NCBI GenBank assembly: GCA_030680605.1
Contig: JAUXUQ010000013.1
Location: 37,726-101,725 of the forward strand
Source: Gammaproteobacteria bacterium
Lineage (GTDB): Bacteria > Pseudomonadota > Gammaproteobacteria > SURF-13
Direction: 5' to 3'
Length of the DNA: 64,000 nucleotides
The notes under the pieces were generated by a model. The model ran no database searches and was not told where the DNA came from. It saw only the letters and a program-made list of their open reading frames with translations. Positions within the stretch are counted from its first letter, which is position 1, and the number at the start of each line of letters is the position of its first letter. Shown here piece after piece: positions 31,127-42,412 of this stretch. The translations under genes and the position numbers were made by a program.

Positions 31127-32302
31127 ATGACCCCGCACTTGATGAATACACATAGTCGTCTGCCGGTCACGTTTGAACGTGGCGCGGGTGCGTGGCTGTG
31201 GGACAGCGAGGGGCGCAAATATCTCGACGCCTTTTCCGGACTGGCTGTATGCAATCTGGGACATGCACATCCGGCGGTCACGCAGGCATTGTGTGAACAG
31301 GCAGGCAAACTGCTGCATGTCACCAATGTATTCCGCATCGCGCAACAGGAGGCGTTGGGTGCGGTGCTGGCACGCGTGTCGGGCATGGATAAGGCATTTT
31401 TCTGCAACTCGGGCGCAGAGGCCAACGAGGCCGCGATCAAGCTCGCGCGCCTGCATGGTCATCGCAAAAACATTGATCTGCCGACGATCATCGTGACTGA
31501 AGGCAGCTTTCATGGCCGCACCCTGACCACACTGGCCGCCACCGGCAACGCAAAAATCAAACAGGGTTTCGAGCCACCGGTGCAGGGTTTTGTGCGCGTG
31601 CCGTTCAACGACCTCGCGGCCATCGCCGCCGTTGCCGGCAAAAACCCGAACATCGTCGCTGTGCTGGTGGAGCCGGTGCAGGGCGAAGGCGGTATTAACA
31701 TCCCGAACGACAATTACCTCGCCGGCCTGCGCACACTCTGCGACCAACACGGCTGGCTCATGATGCTGGACGAGGTGCAAACCGGGATGTGCCGCACCGG
31801 AAAATGGTTTGCGTTTCAGCACAGCGGCGTAGTGCCGGACGTGATGACACTGGCCAAGGCACTCGGCAATGGCGTGCCCATCGGCGCCTGCCTGGCACAG
31901 GGTGCGGCGGCCGATCTGTTTCAGCCCGGCAGCCATGCGACTACCTTCGGTGGCAACCCGCTGGTCTGTGCCGCTGCGCTCGCTGTCATTAAAGTAATGC
32001 AAGACGAGAATCTCGCTGCCCGCGCAGCGACGCTCGGCAAACACATGCACCATGCGCTCGCACACCTGCTTGCAGGTAACCCGCATATCGTGGACATACG
32101 CAGCCACGGCCTCATGCTCGGCATTGAGCTCGACATGCCGTGCACGGATTTGGTGAAGCAGGCGCTCGCCCAAGGCCTGTTGCTTAACGTCACCGCCGAA
32201 CGCGTGATCCGTTTGTTGCCGCCGCTCATTCTCAGCGACGACGAGGCCGACCAGATCGTGCAGCGCGTAGGTGCGCTGATCAATGCCTTTGCCCAGGCCT
32301 GA
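31127..32302 (+). CDS. argD: Acetylornithine aminotransferase ArgD
   Basis: A PLP-dependent class III aminotransferase (391 residues) making N-acetylornithine in arginine synthesis. Marks are [95 protein letters not shown] (with the PLP Lys) and [16 protein letters not shown]. The ATG at 31127 follows the terminator directly; the next gene, argF, starts 4 bases after its stop, forming an argDF pair. Confidence 0.94.
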   Translation: MTPHLMNTHSRLPVTFERGAGAWLWDSEGRKYLDAFSGLAVCNLGHAHPAVTQALCEQAGKLLHVTNVFRIAQQEALGAVLARVSGMDKAFFCNSGAEANEAAIKLARLHGHRKNIDLPTIIVTEGSFHGRTLTTLAATGNAKIKQGFEPPVQGFVRVPFNDLAAIAAVAGKNPNIVAVLVEPVQGEGGINIPNDNYLAGLRTLCDQHGWLMMLDEVQTGMCRTGKWFAFQHSGVVPDVMTLAKALGNGVPIGACLAQGAAADLFQPGSHATTFGGNPLVCAAALAVIKVMQDENLAARAATLGKHMHHALAHLLAGNPHIVDIRSHGLMLGIELDMPCTDLVKQALAQGLLLNVTAERVIRLLPPLILSDDEADQIVQRVGALINAFAQA

Positions 32303-32306
32303 CACC

Positions 32307-33209
32307 ATGACACCACGCCACTTTCTCACCCTGAGCGATTTCACGCCGGACGAACTGGCGCGGCTGCTGACGCGCGCGATTGAACTCAAGACCATGTTGC
32401 GCGAGGGGCTGCGTCACGAACTGTTCAAGCACAAAGTGCTTGCCATGCTGTTCGAGAAATCCTCCACCCGCACCCGCGTCTCCTTCGAGAGCGCGATGAT
32501 CCAGTGCGGCGGCGGCGCCATCTTCCTCTCGCCGCGCGACACCCAGCTTGGACGCGGCGAGCCGGTGGAAGATACCGCGCGGGTACTGTCAGGCATGGCG
32601 GACATCATCGTAGTGCGCACCTTCGAGCACGAAAAACTGGAGCGCTTCGCCGCCTACTCCACCGTGCCGGTAATCAACGCGCTCACCGACCAGTATCACC
32701 CGTGCCAGCTGCTCGCCGACTTGCAGACCTGGATTGAACACCGGGGCGCCGTTCAAGGCAAAACCGTGGCGTGGGTAGGCGACGGCAACAACATGTGCAA
32801 CTCGTATATCAAGGCCGCGCAACTGTTCGGGTTTTCACTGCGCATCGCCACCCCGCCCGGCTACGACCCCGACGGCACGTTGCTCAAGGCTGCCGGAGAT
32901 TGCACCACGTTGCTACACGATCCGGAAGACGCCGTGCGCGGTGCCGATCTGGTCGTGACCGATGTCTGGACCAGCATGGGACAGGAGCAGGAGCAAGCCA
33001 CGCGGCTGCGCGACTTCGCCCGCTATCAGGTCAATGCCAGCCTGATGGCACTCGCCAAACCGGATGCCTTGTTCATGCACTGCCTGCCCGCACACCGCGG
33101 CGAGGAAGTAGCCGCCGAGGTTATCGACGGGCCGCAGAGCGTGGTGTGGGATGAGGCGGAAAACCGCCTGCACGCGCAGAAGGCGTTGCTGGAAATGCTG
33201 CTGGCCTGA
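32307..33209 (+). CDS. argF: Ornithine carbamoyltransferase ArgF
   Basis: Joins ornithine and carbamoyl phosphate into citrulline in arginine synthesis. 300 residues from [12 protein letters not shown] (ATG at 32307; the 32283 start lies inside argD). The carbamoyl-phosphate site reads [12 protein letters not shown]. Further marks are [45 protein letters not shown] and [13 protein letters not shown]. It is four bases downstream of argD and so is co-transcribed; argG and argH are not in the window. Confidence 0.96.
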   Translation: MTPRHFLTLSDFTPDELARLLTRAIELKTMLREGLRHELFKHKVLAMLFEKSSTRTRVSFESAMIQCGGGAIFLSPRDTQLGRGEPVEDTARVLSGMADIIVVRTFEHEKLERFAAYSTVPVINALTDQYHPCQLLADLQTWIEHRGAVQGKTVAWVGDGNNMCNSYIKAAQLFGFSLRIATPPGYDPDGTLLKAAGDCTTLLHDPEDAVRGADLVVTDVWTSMGQEQEQATRLRDFARYQVNASLMALAKPDALFMHCLPAHRGEEVAAEVIDGPQSVVWDEAENRLHAQKALLEMLLA

Positions 33210-33232
33210 GCAGCCGTATGGCCGGGCGCGTC

Positions 33233-34672
33233 TTACCCGGTGCCACCTACCGTCAGACTGTCGATGCGCAGCGTCGGTTGACCCACGCCCACCGGCACGC
33301 TCTGGCCTTCCTTGCCGCAGGTACCGACGCCGGTATCCAGTTCCAAATCGCTGCCTACCATCGAGACCCGGGTGAGTACGTCCGGGCCGTTGCCGATCAA
33401 GGTTGCGCCCTTCACCGGCCGGGTGATTTTTCCATTCTCGATCAGATACGCCTCGCTGGCCGAAAACACAAACTTGCCGGAGGTGATATCCACCTGTCCG
33501 CCGCCGAAGTTGACGGCGTACAAACCTTTTTCCACCGAGGCGATGATTTCTTCCGGCGCGTATTTGCCCGCACGCATGTAGGTATTGGTCATGCGCGGCA
33601 TGGGCAGATGCGCGTACGACTCGCGCCGCCCGTTGCCAGTGGGCGCCACGCCCATCAGGCGCGCATTGAGTTTGTCCTGGATGTAACCCTTGAGAATGCC
33701 GTTTTCGATCAGCACCGTGCACTGGGTCGGCGTGCCTTCGTCGTCGACATTGAGCGAGCCGCGTCGATCAGCGAGCGTGCCGTCGTCCACCACCGTGCAT
33801 TGCTCGGAGGCCACGCGCTCACCGACGCGGCCGGCAAAGGCCGAACTGCCCTTGCGGTTGAAGTCGCCTTCCAGGCCGTGGCCGATGGCCTCGTGCAACA
33901 AAATTCCCGGCCAGCCCGGCCCCAGCACCACCTGCATCGTACCCGCCGGTGCGGCCACGGCGTCAAGATTCACCAGCGCCTGCCGCACCGCCTCGCGAGC
34001 ATAGCCGAGACCGCGTTCCTGCTCGAGAAAATAAGGATAGCCGACACGCCCGCCGCCGCCTGCGCTGCCTTGCTCACGCCGCCCGTCCTGCTCCACGATG
34101 ACGCTCACGTTGAGCCGCACCAGTGGTCGCACGTCGGCAGCCCATGTACCTTCACTGTCCGCCACCAGCACCACATCGTGTTCCGCCGCGAGGCTGACGA
34201 TCACCTGTTGCACGCGCGCATCCTGACGTCGCGCCTCCTTATCCAGTGACTCCAGCAGTTGTATTTTTTCGGCTTCGGACAGGGTAACCACCGGGTCGAG
34301 CGGCAGGTACAGTGCATGACCGACGCTATTGCCCCAGGCCCGCAGGCTTTTTTGCTGGCCACTGCGGGCAATGGCGCGGGCGGCATGCGCCGCCTGGGTC
34401 AGCGCGGGCAACACGATTTCATCGGAGTAGGCGAAGCCGGTCTTTTCACCACTTACCGCACGCACCCCCACACCCTGCTCGATGTTGTGGCTGCCGTCCT
34501 TGACGATGCCGTCTTCCAGCACCCAGGACTCGGAGCGGCTCAACTGAAAATAGAGCTCGGCACTGTCCACCCCGGGCTGCATGAGCTGGTCCAGCACGCG
34601 GCTGATGCTGCGCTGATCCATGCCGCCGGGGGCCAGCAAGGTGCGCTGCGCCGTGTCGAGTGTGCTGCTCAT
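33233..34672 (-). CDS. tldD: Metalloprotease TldD
   Basis: 479 residues: the catalytic subunit of the TldD-TldE (PmbA) zinc protease, which trims modified peptides such as microcin precursors and degrades CcdA. The zinc motif HExxxH is present ([14 protein letters not shown]). Other marks are RNEGTPTQ-like [20 protein letters not shown] and [26 protein letters not shown] (in pieces). It is downstream of the hemA-prfA-prmC-moeB block on the same strand, 101 bases after moeB, and convergent with argF. tldE is not in the window. Confidence 0.94.
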   Translation of the reverse strand: MSSTLDTAQRTLLAPGGMDQRSISRVLDQLMQPGVDSAELYFQLSRSESWVLEDGIVKDGSHNIEQGVGVRAVSGEKTGFAYSDEIVLPALTQAAHAARAIARSGQQKSLRAWGNSVGHALYLPLDPVVTLSEAEKIQLLESLDKEARRQDARVQQVIVSLAAEHDVVLVADSEGTWAADVRPLVRLNVSVIVEQDGRREQGSAGGGGRVGYPYFLEQERGLGYAREAVRQALVNLDAVAAPAGTMQVVLGPGWPGILLHEAIGHGLEGDFNRKGSSAFAGRVGERVASEQCTVVDDGTLADRRGSLNVDDEGTPTQCTVLIENGILKGYIQDKLNARLMGVAPTGNGRRESYAHLPMPRMTNTYMRAGKYAPEEIIASVEKGLYAVNFGGGQVDITSGKFVFSASEAYLIENGKITRPVKGATLIGNGPDVLTRVSMVGSDLELDTGVGTCGKEGQSVPVGVGQPTLRIDSLTVGGTG

Positions 34673-34773
34673 GAGGGGTCGCCGAATCAGGGTAGAAGCG
34701 GTCTATTTTACCGCGTTTACCCCCTGCCTGTCCGGCCTTGGGGTGAAATACCCAAGTCTATGAATTATAAAGA

Positions 34774-35523
34774 CTAGCTGGTCGCAGCACAGACCGGGCA
34801 GCAGGGATCCTTGCGCAATATGACGCTGCGCCACTCCAGCGTCAGGGCATCAAGCAACAACAAACGCCCCTGGAGAGTGGTGCCGATACCCAGCAACAGC
34901 TTGATCACCTCCACCGCCTGCACGCTGCCGATGATACCCGGCAGTGGCGCCAGCACACCCCGTTGCACACAACCCTCAGCGGGACCGGGCTCATCCCGAT
35001 ACAGGCAGCGGTAACAGGGGCTGTCGGCACACCGCAGGTCGAATACCGCGACCTGCCCCTCCATGCGAATGGCGGCACCCGACACCAGAGGTTTACGAGC
35101 CTGCACGCAGGCGGTATTGAGTGCGAAGCGGGTGGCAAAGTTGTCGCTGGCATCGACCACCACATCGGCCTCTGTGACTTCGCGTGCAAGCGCATCGCCC
35201 GCTAAACGGTAAGCACGGGTAGTGACTTTTATCTCAGGATTGAGAGCCGCAATCGCGGTACGGGCAGAGTCGGTCTTGGCCCGGCCGATGTCCGCCGTGC
35301 GATGCATGATCTGGCGTTGCAGGTTGGACAAATCGACAGTGTCGTCGTCTGCAAGCACCAACTGCCCTATGCCGGCGGCGGCCAGATACATGGCAAGCGG
35401 CGACCCCAGACCGCCGAGACCGATGACCAGCACCCGCGAGGCCAGCAGTTTTTGCTGGCCGTCGATATCAATCTGCGGCAACAGTATCTGGCGGCTGTAG
35501 CGTTGCAGTTGTTCTTCATGCAT
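34774..35523 (-). CDS. moeB: MoeB-type adenylyltransferase (molybdopterin synthase or ThiF-like)
   Basis: 249 residues: an E1-like enzyme that adenylates the C-terminal Gly of a ubiquitin-fold sulfur carrier. It shows RYSRQILLPQIDIDGQQKL, nucleotide loop VIGLGGLGSPLAMYLAAAGIG, ADDDTVDLSNLQRQIMH, VVDASDNFATRFALN, and zinc Cys pairs CYRCLY and CCPVC. Partner MoaD is encoded at 2881-3111; ThiS is an alternative partner. It overlaps the end of prmC by eight bases, a common gammaproteobacterial arrangement. Confidence 0.92.
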   Translation of the reverse strand: MHEEQLQRYSRQILLPQIDIDGQQKLLASRVLVIGLGGLGSPLAMYLAAAGIGQLVLADDDTVDLSNLQRQIMHRTADIGRAKTDSARTAIAALNPEIKVTTRAYRLAGDALAREVTEADVVVDASDNFATRFALNTACVQARKPLVSGAAIRMEGQVAVFDLRCADSPCYRCLYRDEPGPAEGCVQRGVLAPLPGIIGSVQAVEVIKLLLGIGTTLQGRLLLLDALTLEWRSVILRKDPCCPVCAATS

Positions 35524-36382
35524 GTGGAGCTACCCACTGCGCCACCGTCAGGCGCGGAATGTTCGCCAGATCCGGATAGTCCTGAATACTGGCATAGCCA
35601 AGATCGTCGAGCAGACACGCAAGCACTACACCCTGATCGTAGCCATGCTCCAGTAACAGCCAGCCGTCCGGGGTGAAATGCCCACGCGCCCGTGTCGCAA
35701 TATCACGCAGGCACCGCAACCCGTCCACACCCGCCGTCAACGCCAGCGTCGGCTCGAAACGCAGGGCAGGCAGATGTGGATCGTCATCCTGCACATAGGG
35801 CGGATTGGATACGATCATGTCGAAGCGCTCGCCTTGCAATGCATCAAACCAGCCACCCAGACGAAAGTCGACATTGCGGATGTTCAGACGCACGGCGTTG
35901 GCACGCGCCACCTCCAGCGCCGCCACAGAAACATCCGTGGCGATGATCCGGCAGCGCGGGCGCTCATGCGCAATGGCGAGCGCTATCGCACCCGAGCCGG
36001 TACCGAGATCGGCAATCTGCCAGCTGGCATCCTCCGGTATCCGGGCCAGCGCTTGCTCCACCAGTAACTCAGTTTCCGGTCGCGGGATGAGCACCGCAGG
36101 CGTTACCATAAGATCGAACGACCAGAAACCACAACAGCCAGTGAGATAAGCCACCGGTTCACCCTGCACCCGGCGCTCGATTAAAGCGGCATACGTTTGT
36201 TGCAGGGCTGGTGCCAGTACATCCTCCGCGTGGGCGCGCACAAAGCTGCGCGGCTGGCCCATCACGTGTGCGAGCAGAAATTCCGCCTCACCTGCGGCAG
36301 CAGGATTATGACTCAGCTGCTGACGTGCACTGCCGAGTGCGTACCCCACGCTGCAGACACTGTCTGCCGTGGCAGCGGCCAT
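35516..36382 (-). CDS. prmC: Release-factor glutamine methyltransferase PrmC (HemK)
   Basis: 288 residues. It methylates the Gln of the GGQ motif in release factors. An N-terminal helical domain (EAEFLLAHVMGQPRSF) is followed by the SAM fold (IADLGTGSGAIALAIAHERP) and the catalytic NPPY (MIVSNPPYVQDDDPHL). Its ATG shares one base with the stop of prfA, whose product is its substrate. Confidence 0.96.
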   Translation of the reverse strand: MAAATADSVCSVGYALGSARQQLSHNPAAAGEAEFLLAHVMGQPRSFVRAHAEDVLAPALQQTYAALIERRVQGEPVAYLTGCCGFWSFDLMVTPAVLIPRPETELLVEQALARIPEDASWQIADLGTGSGAIALAIAHERPRCRIIATDVSVAALEVARANAVRLNIRNVDFRLGGWFDALQGERFDMIVSNPPYVQDDDPHLPALRFEPTLALTAGVDGLRCLRDIATRARGHFTPDGWLLLEHGYDQGVVLACLLDDLGYASIQDYPDLANIPRLTVAQWVAPHA

Positions 36383-37464
36383 CAGCCGGCCAGCGCCGCC
36401 AGCTGGTCGGCCTGATACTCACTGATGAGCGGATCGATCACTGCATCGAGCTGGCCCTGCAGGATGCTGTCAAGCTGGTACAAGGTAAGATTGATGCGAT
36501 GGTCGGTGAGTCGCCCCTGTGGGAAATTGTAGGTGCGGATACGATCGGAACGCTCGCCGCTGCCGACCAGATCGCGTCGCAGCTCGGCCTCGGCCTTGCG
36601 CTGTTTGGTCTGCTCGGCGGTAAGCAGGCGCGCCTGCAACAGCGACATGGCGCGCGCGCGATTCTTGTGTTGCGAGCGTTCGTCCTGGCACTCGACCACG
36701 GTGTTGGTTGGCAGGTGAGTGATACGGATCGCGGAGTCGGTCTTGTTCACGTGCTGACCGCCAGCGCCGCTGGCGCGAAAGGTGTCGACCTTTAAGTCGG
36801 CCGGATTAATTTTAATCTCGTCCACTTCCGCCACCTCCGGCATCACCGCCACGGTGCAGGTCGAGGTATGGATGCGCCCCTGTGTTTCGGTTTCCGGCAC
36901 ACGCTGCACGCGATGGCCACCGGATTCGAATTTGAGGCGTGAAAAGGCGCCGTGGCCTACCACGCGCAGCACGACTTCCTTGTAACCACCGTGCTCGCCT
37001 TCGCTGCGATTGATGATTTCCACCTGCCAGCGCCGCAGCTCGGCATAGCGCGTATACATGCGCGCGAGATCCCCCGCGAACAGCGCAGCCTCGTCGCCGC
37101 CCGTGCCGGCGCGTATTTCAAGAAAGATGTTGCCTGCGTCATGCGGATCGGTGGGCAACAGCAGGCGCTGCAACTCAAGTTCCAGCGCCTGCTTTTTTTG
37201 CTCGGTCTGCTTTACTTCGTCCTCCGCCAGTGCGTGTAATTCGGCATCATCCTCGCGCAGCATTTGTTGCGCGGCCTCATGGTTGGCGAGGGTGAATTGA
37301 TAACGCTGAAAGCATTCCACAATGGGGCGTAACTCGGCATACTCCATGGAGTAGGCGCGGAAGCGTGCCTGATCCCGGATCACACCAGGGTCTGCGAGCA
37401 GGGCATTGATTTCGTGCAGGCGTTCGGAGAGATTTTCCAGCTTGCCGCGGATGGATGGCTTCAC
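36382..37464 (-). CDS. prfA: Peptide chain release factor 1
   Basis: 360 residues. RF1 reads stop codons UAA and UAG. The GGQ motif reads [18 protein letters not shown]. The codon-recognition tripeptide occurs as PET in [18 protein letters not shown] (E. coli has PAT). N-terminal coiled coil intact and length normal. It overlaps hemA by four bases (ATGA at 37461-37464). Confidence 0.97.
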   Translation of the reverse strand: MKPSIRGKLENLSERLHEINALLADPGVIRDQARFRAYSMEYAELRPIVECFQRYQFTLANHEAAQQMLREDDAELHALAEDEVKQTEQKKQALELELQRLLLPTDPHDAGNIFLEIRAGTGGDEAALFAGDLARMYTRYAELRRWQVEIINRSEGEHGGYKEVVLRVVGHGAFSRLKFESGGHRVQRVPETETQGRIHTSTCTVAVMPEVAEVDEIKINPADLKVDTFRASGAGGQHVNKTDSAIRITHLPTNTVVECQDERSQHKNRARAMSLLQARLLTAEQTKQRKAEAELRRDLVGSGERSDRIRTYNFPQGRLTDHRINLTLYQLDSILQGQLDAVIDPLISEYQADQLAALAG

Positions 37465-38735
37465 GTAGTGGAGTTGTCGTCGTCTTTCAGGCTGAACAGC
37501 TCACGCGCGGCCAGCAGCAACTCGGTACGGCCCTCAAACCCGGCCTGTCTCATCTGGCTGCAGGGCATATGGGTAAGCTTGTTGGTCAGCGCGCGGCCCA
37601 GCAGATACAGTACCTGTTCGGGGTCGCGCCCCTGCGCCAGCAACCGCCGTGCATTCGCCACCTCATCATCGCGTGTACGCTCGGCTTCACTGCGATAGGC
37701 GCGAATGGTGGAAACCGCCGACAGTGATTGCAGCCAGCCCATGAAATGCGTCACCTGGCTGTCGATGATCTCCTCAGCCTGGGCGGCGGCAGCCTTGCGC
37801 GACTTGAGGCTCTCCTGAATCACCTCCTGCAAGTCATCCACCGTGTACAGGTACACGTCATCCAGATCTGCCACCTCAGGTTCGATATCGCGCGGCACTG
37901 CAATATCGACCATGAACATGGGGCGGTGCTTGCGCGCCTTGAGCGCGCTTTCCACGCTGCCCTTGCCGAGGATGGGCAACTGGCTGGCGGTGGAGGAAAT
38001 GATGATGTCGGCCTCACTCAGATGTGCCGGCATCTCGGACAGCGCAATGGCGTAGCCGTTGAATTCAGAGGCCAGTGCGTGGGCGCGATCCAGTGTGCGA
38101 TTGGCAACAATCATGCGTCCAATACCGCTCTCATGCAGATGCCGCGCGACCAACTCGATGGTCTCACCCGCGCCGATCAACAGGGCGGTATGACCGGAAA
38201 GGTCGGCGAAGATCTGTTTCGACAACGCCACGGCGGCAAATGCCACCGACACCGGGCTGGCACCGATGGCGGTATCGGTGCGTACCTGCTTGGCGGTGGC
38301 GAAGGTATGCTGAAATAAACGCGAGAGCAGCGCGCCCACCGTGCCGGCCTCCTGCGCATCCTTGTAGGCCGCCTTGATCTGGCCCAGAATCTGCGGCTCG
38401 CCCAGCACCATGGAATCGAGCCCGCTCGCCACCCGCAGCATGTGCCGCACAGCGGCCTGGTCGTCGAAGGTATAGAGGTAGGGCTGCACCGCCTCCAGCG
38501 GCAGTGCATGGTAGCTTGCCAGCCAGGCGCTGATGGAAGCGCCCTGATCCAGACTGTCGGCGTGGCAATAGATCTCGGTACGATTACAGGTAGACAGGAG
38601 TGACGCTTCGTGCACGCCGGGCTGCGTCGTCAAGTCACGCAGCGCCTGCTGCAGGCGCGCAGGCGCAAACGCCACCCGTTCGCGTATTTCGACCGGTGCG
38701 GTCTTGTGATTGATCCCGATTGAAAATAAAGCCAT
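37461..38735 (-). CDS. hemA: Glutamyl-tRNA reductase HemA
   Basis: 424 residues. The first committed step of C5-pathway tetrapyrrole synthesis: glutamyl-tRNA to glutamate-1-semialdehyde. The catalytic Cys lies in [12 protein letters not shown]. Also seen are [13 protein letters not shown], the NADPH fold ([17 protein letters not shown]), [12 protein letters not shown] and a C-terminal dimerisation helix. The ATG at 38735 ([14 protein letters not shown]) is the usual start. First gene of hemA-prfA-prmC-moeB and divergent from the TPR lipoprotein gene. Confidence 0.96.
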   Translation of the reverse strand: MALFSIGINHKTAPVEIRERVAFAPARLQQALRDLTTQPGVHEASLLSTCNRTEIYCHADSLDQGASISAWLASYHALPLEAVQPYLYTFDDQAAVRHMLRVASGLDSMVLGEPQILGQIKAAYKDAQEAGTVGALLSRLFQHTFATAKQVRTDTAIGASPVSVAFAAVALSKQIFADLSGHTALLIGAGETIELVARHLHESGIGRMIVANRTLDRAHALASEFNGYAIALSEMPAHLSEADIIISSTASQLPILGKGSVESALKARKHRPMFMVDIAVPRDIEPEVADLDDVYLYTVDDLQEVIQESLKSRKAAAAQAEEIIDSQVTHFMGWLQSLSAVSTIRAYRSEAERTRDDEVANARRLLAQGRDPEQVLYLLGRALTNKLTHMPCSQMRQAGFEGRTELLLAARELFSLKDDDNSTT

Positions 38736-38930
38736 GCTGGGCACCAAACCCGATTCAAGCGCGCGTCATCTAAACGTGGAAATTCTGCAGGATGGAGCGG
38801 CGGAATACAAGTTTTGCCCGCCATCCCCTATCGAAACCGGGCCACCTTCAGGGCAGACTCAGGTATGATGAAAGCCGTCGGCCCGGTATCCCGCAACCTT
38901 GATATTGTTAAGTACGCAGGAGCACATTAC

Positions 38931-40733
38931 ATGACGCAGAGTTCCCTGGCGGCGCGCGAACCCCTGAGCGCGGCCCTACCTGCTCCCCGGCTGTGCCTGA
39001 TTCTGCTCAGCGCCCTGCTTGCTGGCGGCTGTGCCCTGCCGCAAAAACAGGCCGCTGGTGATCCCCAGACCACGGCAGTACCAGCGCCCAGCAGCTTCGC
39101 CACCGCTGTCATGTATGACCTGCTGCTGGCGGAGCTGGCTGGCCAGCGCGGAGACTATGTCACTGCCTTCGAGCTATATTCAAAGGTGGCGTACAACACG
39201 CGGGACAAGGGTGCTGCTGCGCGCGCCATGCAGATCGCGGTCTTTATGCGCGACAACGAAAAGGCGCTCAACGCGGCACTCCTGTGGACGGATATTGAAC
39301 CCGACAATCAGCAGGCACGCCAGGGCCTGGTGGTATTCCTGATCCGCAACGGACACGCCGAGCAGGCCTTGCCGCATCTGGAAAATATGCTCGCGGCGAC
39401 ACGCACCGCACCTGCCGTCGTGCCCCCATCCTCGCCAGAGTTCGCACTGGAGCCCGAAATGGGTGCCGCTGCGCACGGTTACATGCAGATTGCCGCACTG
39501 CTGGGCGCCGAGCAGGACAAGCCCGCCGTCCTGCACCTCATGCAAAGCCTTGTTGCACGCCATGACAACGTGCCCGAGGCACATTTTGCCTACGCCAACC
39601 TCGCCTACAGTGCAGGCGACCTCGCCAGCGCACTCATCGCCACCGGCACCGCACTGCAACACAGGCCCGGCTGGGCAAGCGCACTGGTGCTGCGCGCACG
39701 TATTCTGCAGTCACAGGGCGACACAACGGCAGCCAGCACTGCTCTCGGCGAGGCAGTAAAACAATCGCCAAATAATTTGCCACTACGGCTGGCCTATGCA
39801 CGCCTGCTGGTCGACAACCAGCGCATCAAGGAAGCGCGCGCCCAATTCGCGGTGATGGCACGACAGTCCGCAGACAACCCGGATGCACTGCTGGCCCTGG
39901 GCTTGGTGTCATTGCAGATCAAACAGCTGGATGACGCCGAGCGCTACTTCAAGCAGACTCTCAAGCTGGGCCAGCGCGAAGTCGAAGCCCATTACTATCT
40001 CGGCCAGATTGCGGAAGATAAAAAGCAGCAGCGCACCGCCATCGAACACTACACTGCGGTTACCGAGGGCGAACTCTGGCTCGATGCCCACCTGCGCATC
40101 GCCCGCCTTACCGCCAGGGAGGGTGGCCTCACTGCGGGCAGTGCCTATCTGCATTCCCTCAAGACGCAGGATCCGCGACAGCAAACCCAGATCACGCTGG
40201 CCGAGGGCGATCTACTGATCGAGTATAAACAGTACGATCAGGCGCTGCTGCTATACAATCGCGCACTTACCGAGCAGCCCAATGACAGCAACCTGCTCTA
40301 TGCGCGCGCGATGCTGGCTGAAAAAATGGATCGACTTGACCTGCTGGAGCTGGATCTGCAGGCCATACTTGAACGCGAGCCTGACAACGCCACCGCCTTG
40401 AACGGGCTGGGTTACACCCTGGCTGACCGCACCACCCGCCACCAGGAGGCGCTGGGCTATATCCAGCGCGCCCTGCAGCTGCGGCCGCAGGATCCAGCCG
40501 TCATGGACAGCATGGGCTGGGTACTCTATCGCCTGGGTCGCCACCAGGAAGCATTGCGTTACCTGAAGGCCGCGTTGGAGCTGGCCGACGACGCGGAAAT
40601 TGCTGCCCACCTCGGTGAGGTGCTGTGGGTGACCGGCGACCAGAAGGGCGCCCTCGAGGTCTGGGAGCAAGGCCTCAAGGTCAATCCTGAGCATGAGGTG
40701 TTGCTGAAAACCATGCAGCGCTTCAGCCGCTAG
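38931..40733 (+). CDS. TPR-repeat lipoprotein
   Basis: 600 residues from the ATG at 38931 (CAGGAGCACATTAC upstream). A lipobox (SALLAGGC) marks it as a lipoprotein. The rest is a series of tetratricopeptide repeats, clearest near the C-terminus (NATALNGLGYTLADRTTRHQ, ALGYIQRALQLRPQDPAVMD, MGWVLYRLGRHQEALRYL). Its place between divergent hemA and lolB is conserved in Gammaproteobacteria. The partner is unknown; an outer-membrane scaffold role is inferred. An upstream in-frame ATG at 38814 adds no recognisable sequence. Confidence 0.85.
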   Translation: MTQSSLAAREPLSAALPAPRLCLILLSALLAGGCALPQKQAAGDPQTTAVPAPSSFATAVMYDLLLAELAGQRGDYVTAFELYSKVAYNTRDKGAAARAMQIAVFMRDNEKALNAALLWTDIEPDNQQARQGLVVFLIRNGHAEQALPHLENMLAATRTAPAVVPPSSPEFALEPEMGAAAHGYMQIAALLGAEQDKPAVLHLMQSLVARHDNVPEAHFAYANLAYSAGDLASALIATGTALQHRPGWASALVLRARILQSQGDTTAASTALGEAVKQSPNNLPLRLAYARLLVDNQRIKEARAQFAVMARQSADNPDALLALGLVSLQIKQLDDAERYFKQTLKLGQREVEAHYYLGQIAEDKKQQRTAIEHYTAVTEGELWLDAHLRIARLTAREGGLTAGSAYLHSLKTQDPRQQTQITLAEGDLLIEYKQYDQALLLYNRALTEQPNDSNLLYARAMLAEKMDRLDLLELDLQAILEREPDNATALNGLGYTLADRTTRHQEALGYIQRALQLRPQDPAVMDSMGWVLYRLGRHQEALRYLKAALELADDAEIAAHLGEVLWVTGDQKGALEVWEQGLKVNPEHEVLLKTMQRFSR

Positions 40734-40754
40734 CCGCTGCGCTGCGGCAGATAG

Positions 40755-41375
40755 ATGGCAGTGAAATACTGGCTGACCCTCGGTCTCACCTGCGTACTTG
40801 GCGCCTGCAGCAGTCTGCCCGTACCAACACCTCTGCCCGGCACTGCCGAAGCCTTGTGGCAACAACGCCAACCGCAGTTGACCGACCTCCGGCACTGGGC
40901 GGTAAACGGCCGCCTCGCCATCTTCACACGGCAGACCGGCTGGCATGCCCGTATACGCTGGATCCAGCGCGACGATGGTTACCTGATACAGTTGGACGGA
41001 CCACTCGGCCAAGGCGCGGCAGAACTGCACGGCAGTGCAGCCGCTGTGGTGCTACGCACGACGGAGGGTGAATTCAGTGCCGCCAGCGCCGAGGCCTTGC
41101 TGGCACAACACCTGGGGTGGCAGCTGCCGGTCAGCGGCTTGCACTACTGGGTGCGCGGCCTGCCCGATCCGGGTGCTGCGGCCGAACGTCTGACACTCGA
41201 TGACGCAGGCCGAATCACACGCCTGCAACAGTCCGGCTGGGACATTGAGTTCAAGCACTACACGGCTGCCCCGCTCGCACTCCCTGACAGGATTTTTCTC
41301 ACCACTAGCGGTATCACCCCCGATACCAGGCTCGATATCCGGCTGGTGGTCGAACAGTGGGACGCTCCGCACTAG
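40755..41375 (+). CDS. lolB: Outer-membrane lipoprotein insertion protein LolB
   Basis: 206 residues. LolB receives lipoproteins from LolA and inserts them in the outer membrane. Itself a lipoprotein, lipobox LGACSS. Family marks are LTDLRHWAVNGRLAIFT, RIRWIQRDDGYLIQLDGPLGQGAAEL (in pieces), LPVSGLHYWVRGLPDPG and WDIEFKHY. It lies 21 bases after the TPR gene and 53 before ispE, the usual order. Confidence 0.94.
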   Translation: MAVKYWLTLGLTCVLGACSSLPVPTPLPGTAEALWQQRQPQLTDLRHWAVNGRLAIFTRQTGWHARIRWIQRDDGYLIQLDGPLGQGAAELHGSAAAVVLRTTEGEFSAASAEALLAQHLGWQLPVSGLHYWVRGLPDPGAAAERLTLDDAGRITRLQQSGWDIEFKHYTAAPLALPDRIFLTTSGITPDTRLDIRLVVEQWDAPH

Positions 41376-41428
41376 CCCCTGAAACCCGCGACTCGGGCGG
41401 CGCACATTTCTGGTAAAATACACGCCTG

Positions 41429-42292
41429 ATGAAGACGCGTGCCTGGCCAGCGCCCGCCAAACTTAACCTGTTTCTGCACGTCACCGGGCGCCGTCCGGAT
41501 GGCTACCACAATCTTCAAACCGTGTTCCAGTTTCTGAACTATGGTGACGATCTGCACTTCGGCCTGCGCGACGATGGCGTGATCCGCGCCACACATGTGC
41601 TGCCGGACATAGCCGAAGAACACGACCTCTGCGTGCGCGCCGCACAGCTGCTGCAAGCGGCAACGAACACACGGCAAGGCGTTGATATCCGGCTTGAGAA
41701 GCGCATCCCGCTGGGGGGAGGGCTGGGCGGCGGCAGTTCGGATGCCGCCGCCACACTGGTGGCGCTGAATCATCTGTGGCAGACGGGGCTCACAATGGAG
41801 GCATTGGCCAGCCTCGGATTGCAACTGGGCGCGGATGTTCCGGTTTTCATACATGGGGTGGCGGCTTGGGCGGAAGGCGTCGGTGACAAACTCGTGCCCG
41901 TGACCTTGCCCGAACCGTGGTACGTGGTCGTCACGCCGCCGTGCCGGATATCGACCGCCGAGATATTCAATCTGCCGGATTTGACACGCGCGAGCCCCCC
42001 GCTCACAATGCGCGACTTCCGTGCAGAGCAGTTGCCGATGTATCGCAATGACTGCGAGGCTACAGTCTGCCGCCGTTATCCGGAAGTGGCCGATGCGCTG
42101 GCCCGCCTCTCGGCCTACGCGCCCGCACGCATGACCGGCACCGGCAGCAGCGTATTCGCCGCCTTCGCGCTGGAGCGACAAGCGCAGCACGCACTGGAGC
42201 GCCTCGCGCTCGAACCACAGGCCAGCTGGCAAGGCTTTGTGGCTCAGGGAAGAAACCTGTCACCGCTGCACACAGCGCTGGCCAGTGCGTAA
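41429..42292 (+). CDS. ispE: 4-diphosphocytidyl-2-C-methyl-D-erythritol kinase IspE
   Basis: 287 residues. A GHMP kinase acting in the MEP isoprenoid pathway. Substrate motif APAKLNLFLHVTGRRPDGYH; ATP loop IPLGGGLGGGSSDAAATL; later ADVPVFIHGVAAWAEG and the C-terminal MTGTGSSVFAAF. Followed by tRNA-Gln and prs. Confidence 0.96.
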   Translation: MKTRAWPAPAKLNLFLHVTGRRPDGYHNLQTVFQFLNYGDDLHFGLRDDGVIRATHVLPDIAEEHDLCVRAAQLLQAATNTRQGVDIRLEKRIPLGGGLGGGSSDAAATLVALNHLWQTGLTMEALASLGLQLGADVPVFIHGVAAWAEGVGDKLVPVTLPEPWYVVVTPPCRISTAEIFNLPDLTRASPPLTMRDFRAEQLPMYRNDCEATVCRRYPEVADALARLSAYAPARMTGTGSSVFAAFALERQAQHALERLALEPQASWQGFVAQGRNLSPLHTALASA

Positions 42293-42311
42293 AATATATA
42301 CACTCCGCAGC

Positions 42312-42370
42312 GTGCCGCAGGCACAAAGCAATGGGGTTCGCCAAGGGGAGTGGCGCAGCTCTCCCCTTGG
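42312..42370 (+). repeat. Two stem-loops upstream of tRNA-Gln
   Basis: GTGCC-GCA-GGCAC at 42312-42324 and a perfect 10-bp stem CCAAGGGGAG / CTCCCCTTGG (42341-42350 and 42361-42370, 10-base loop). Neither has a T-run, so they may be processing signals or part of a repeat element rather than terminators. Confidence 0.6.
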
Positions 42371-42412
42371 GTCGCCCGCGCGAATTTACCGCGCGCGGCA
42401 GCGAAATTATAT

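Noticed and set aside
31040..32395. 451-residue minus-strand frame opposite argD
   Set aside because: argD has complete PLP enzyme motifs on the plus strand; the opposite frame shows none.
42341..42370. Stem-loop after ispE as a terminator
   Set aside because: The stem is perfect but no T-run follows and the tRNA lies 43 bases beyond, so it is listed as a structure only.
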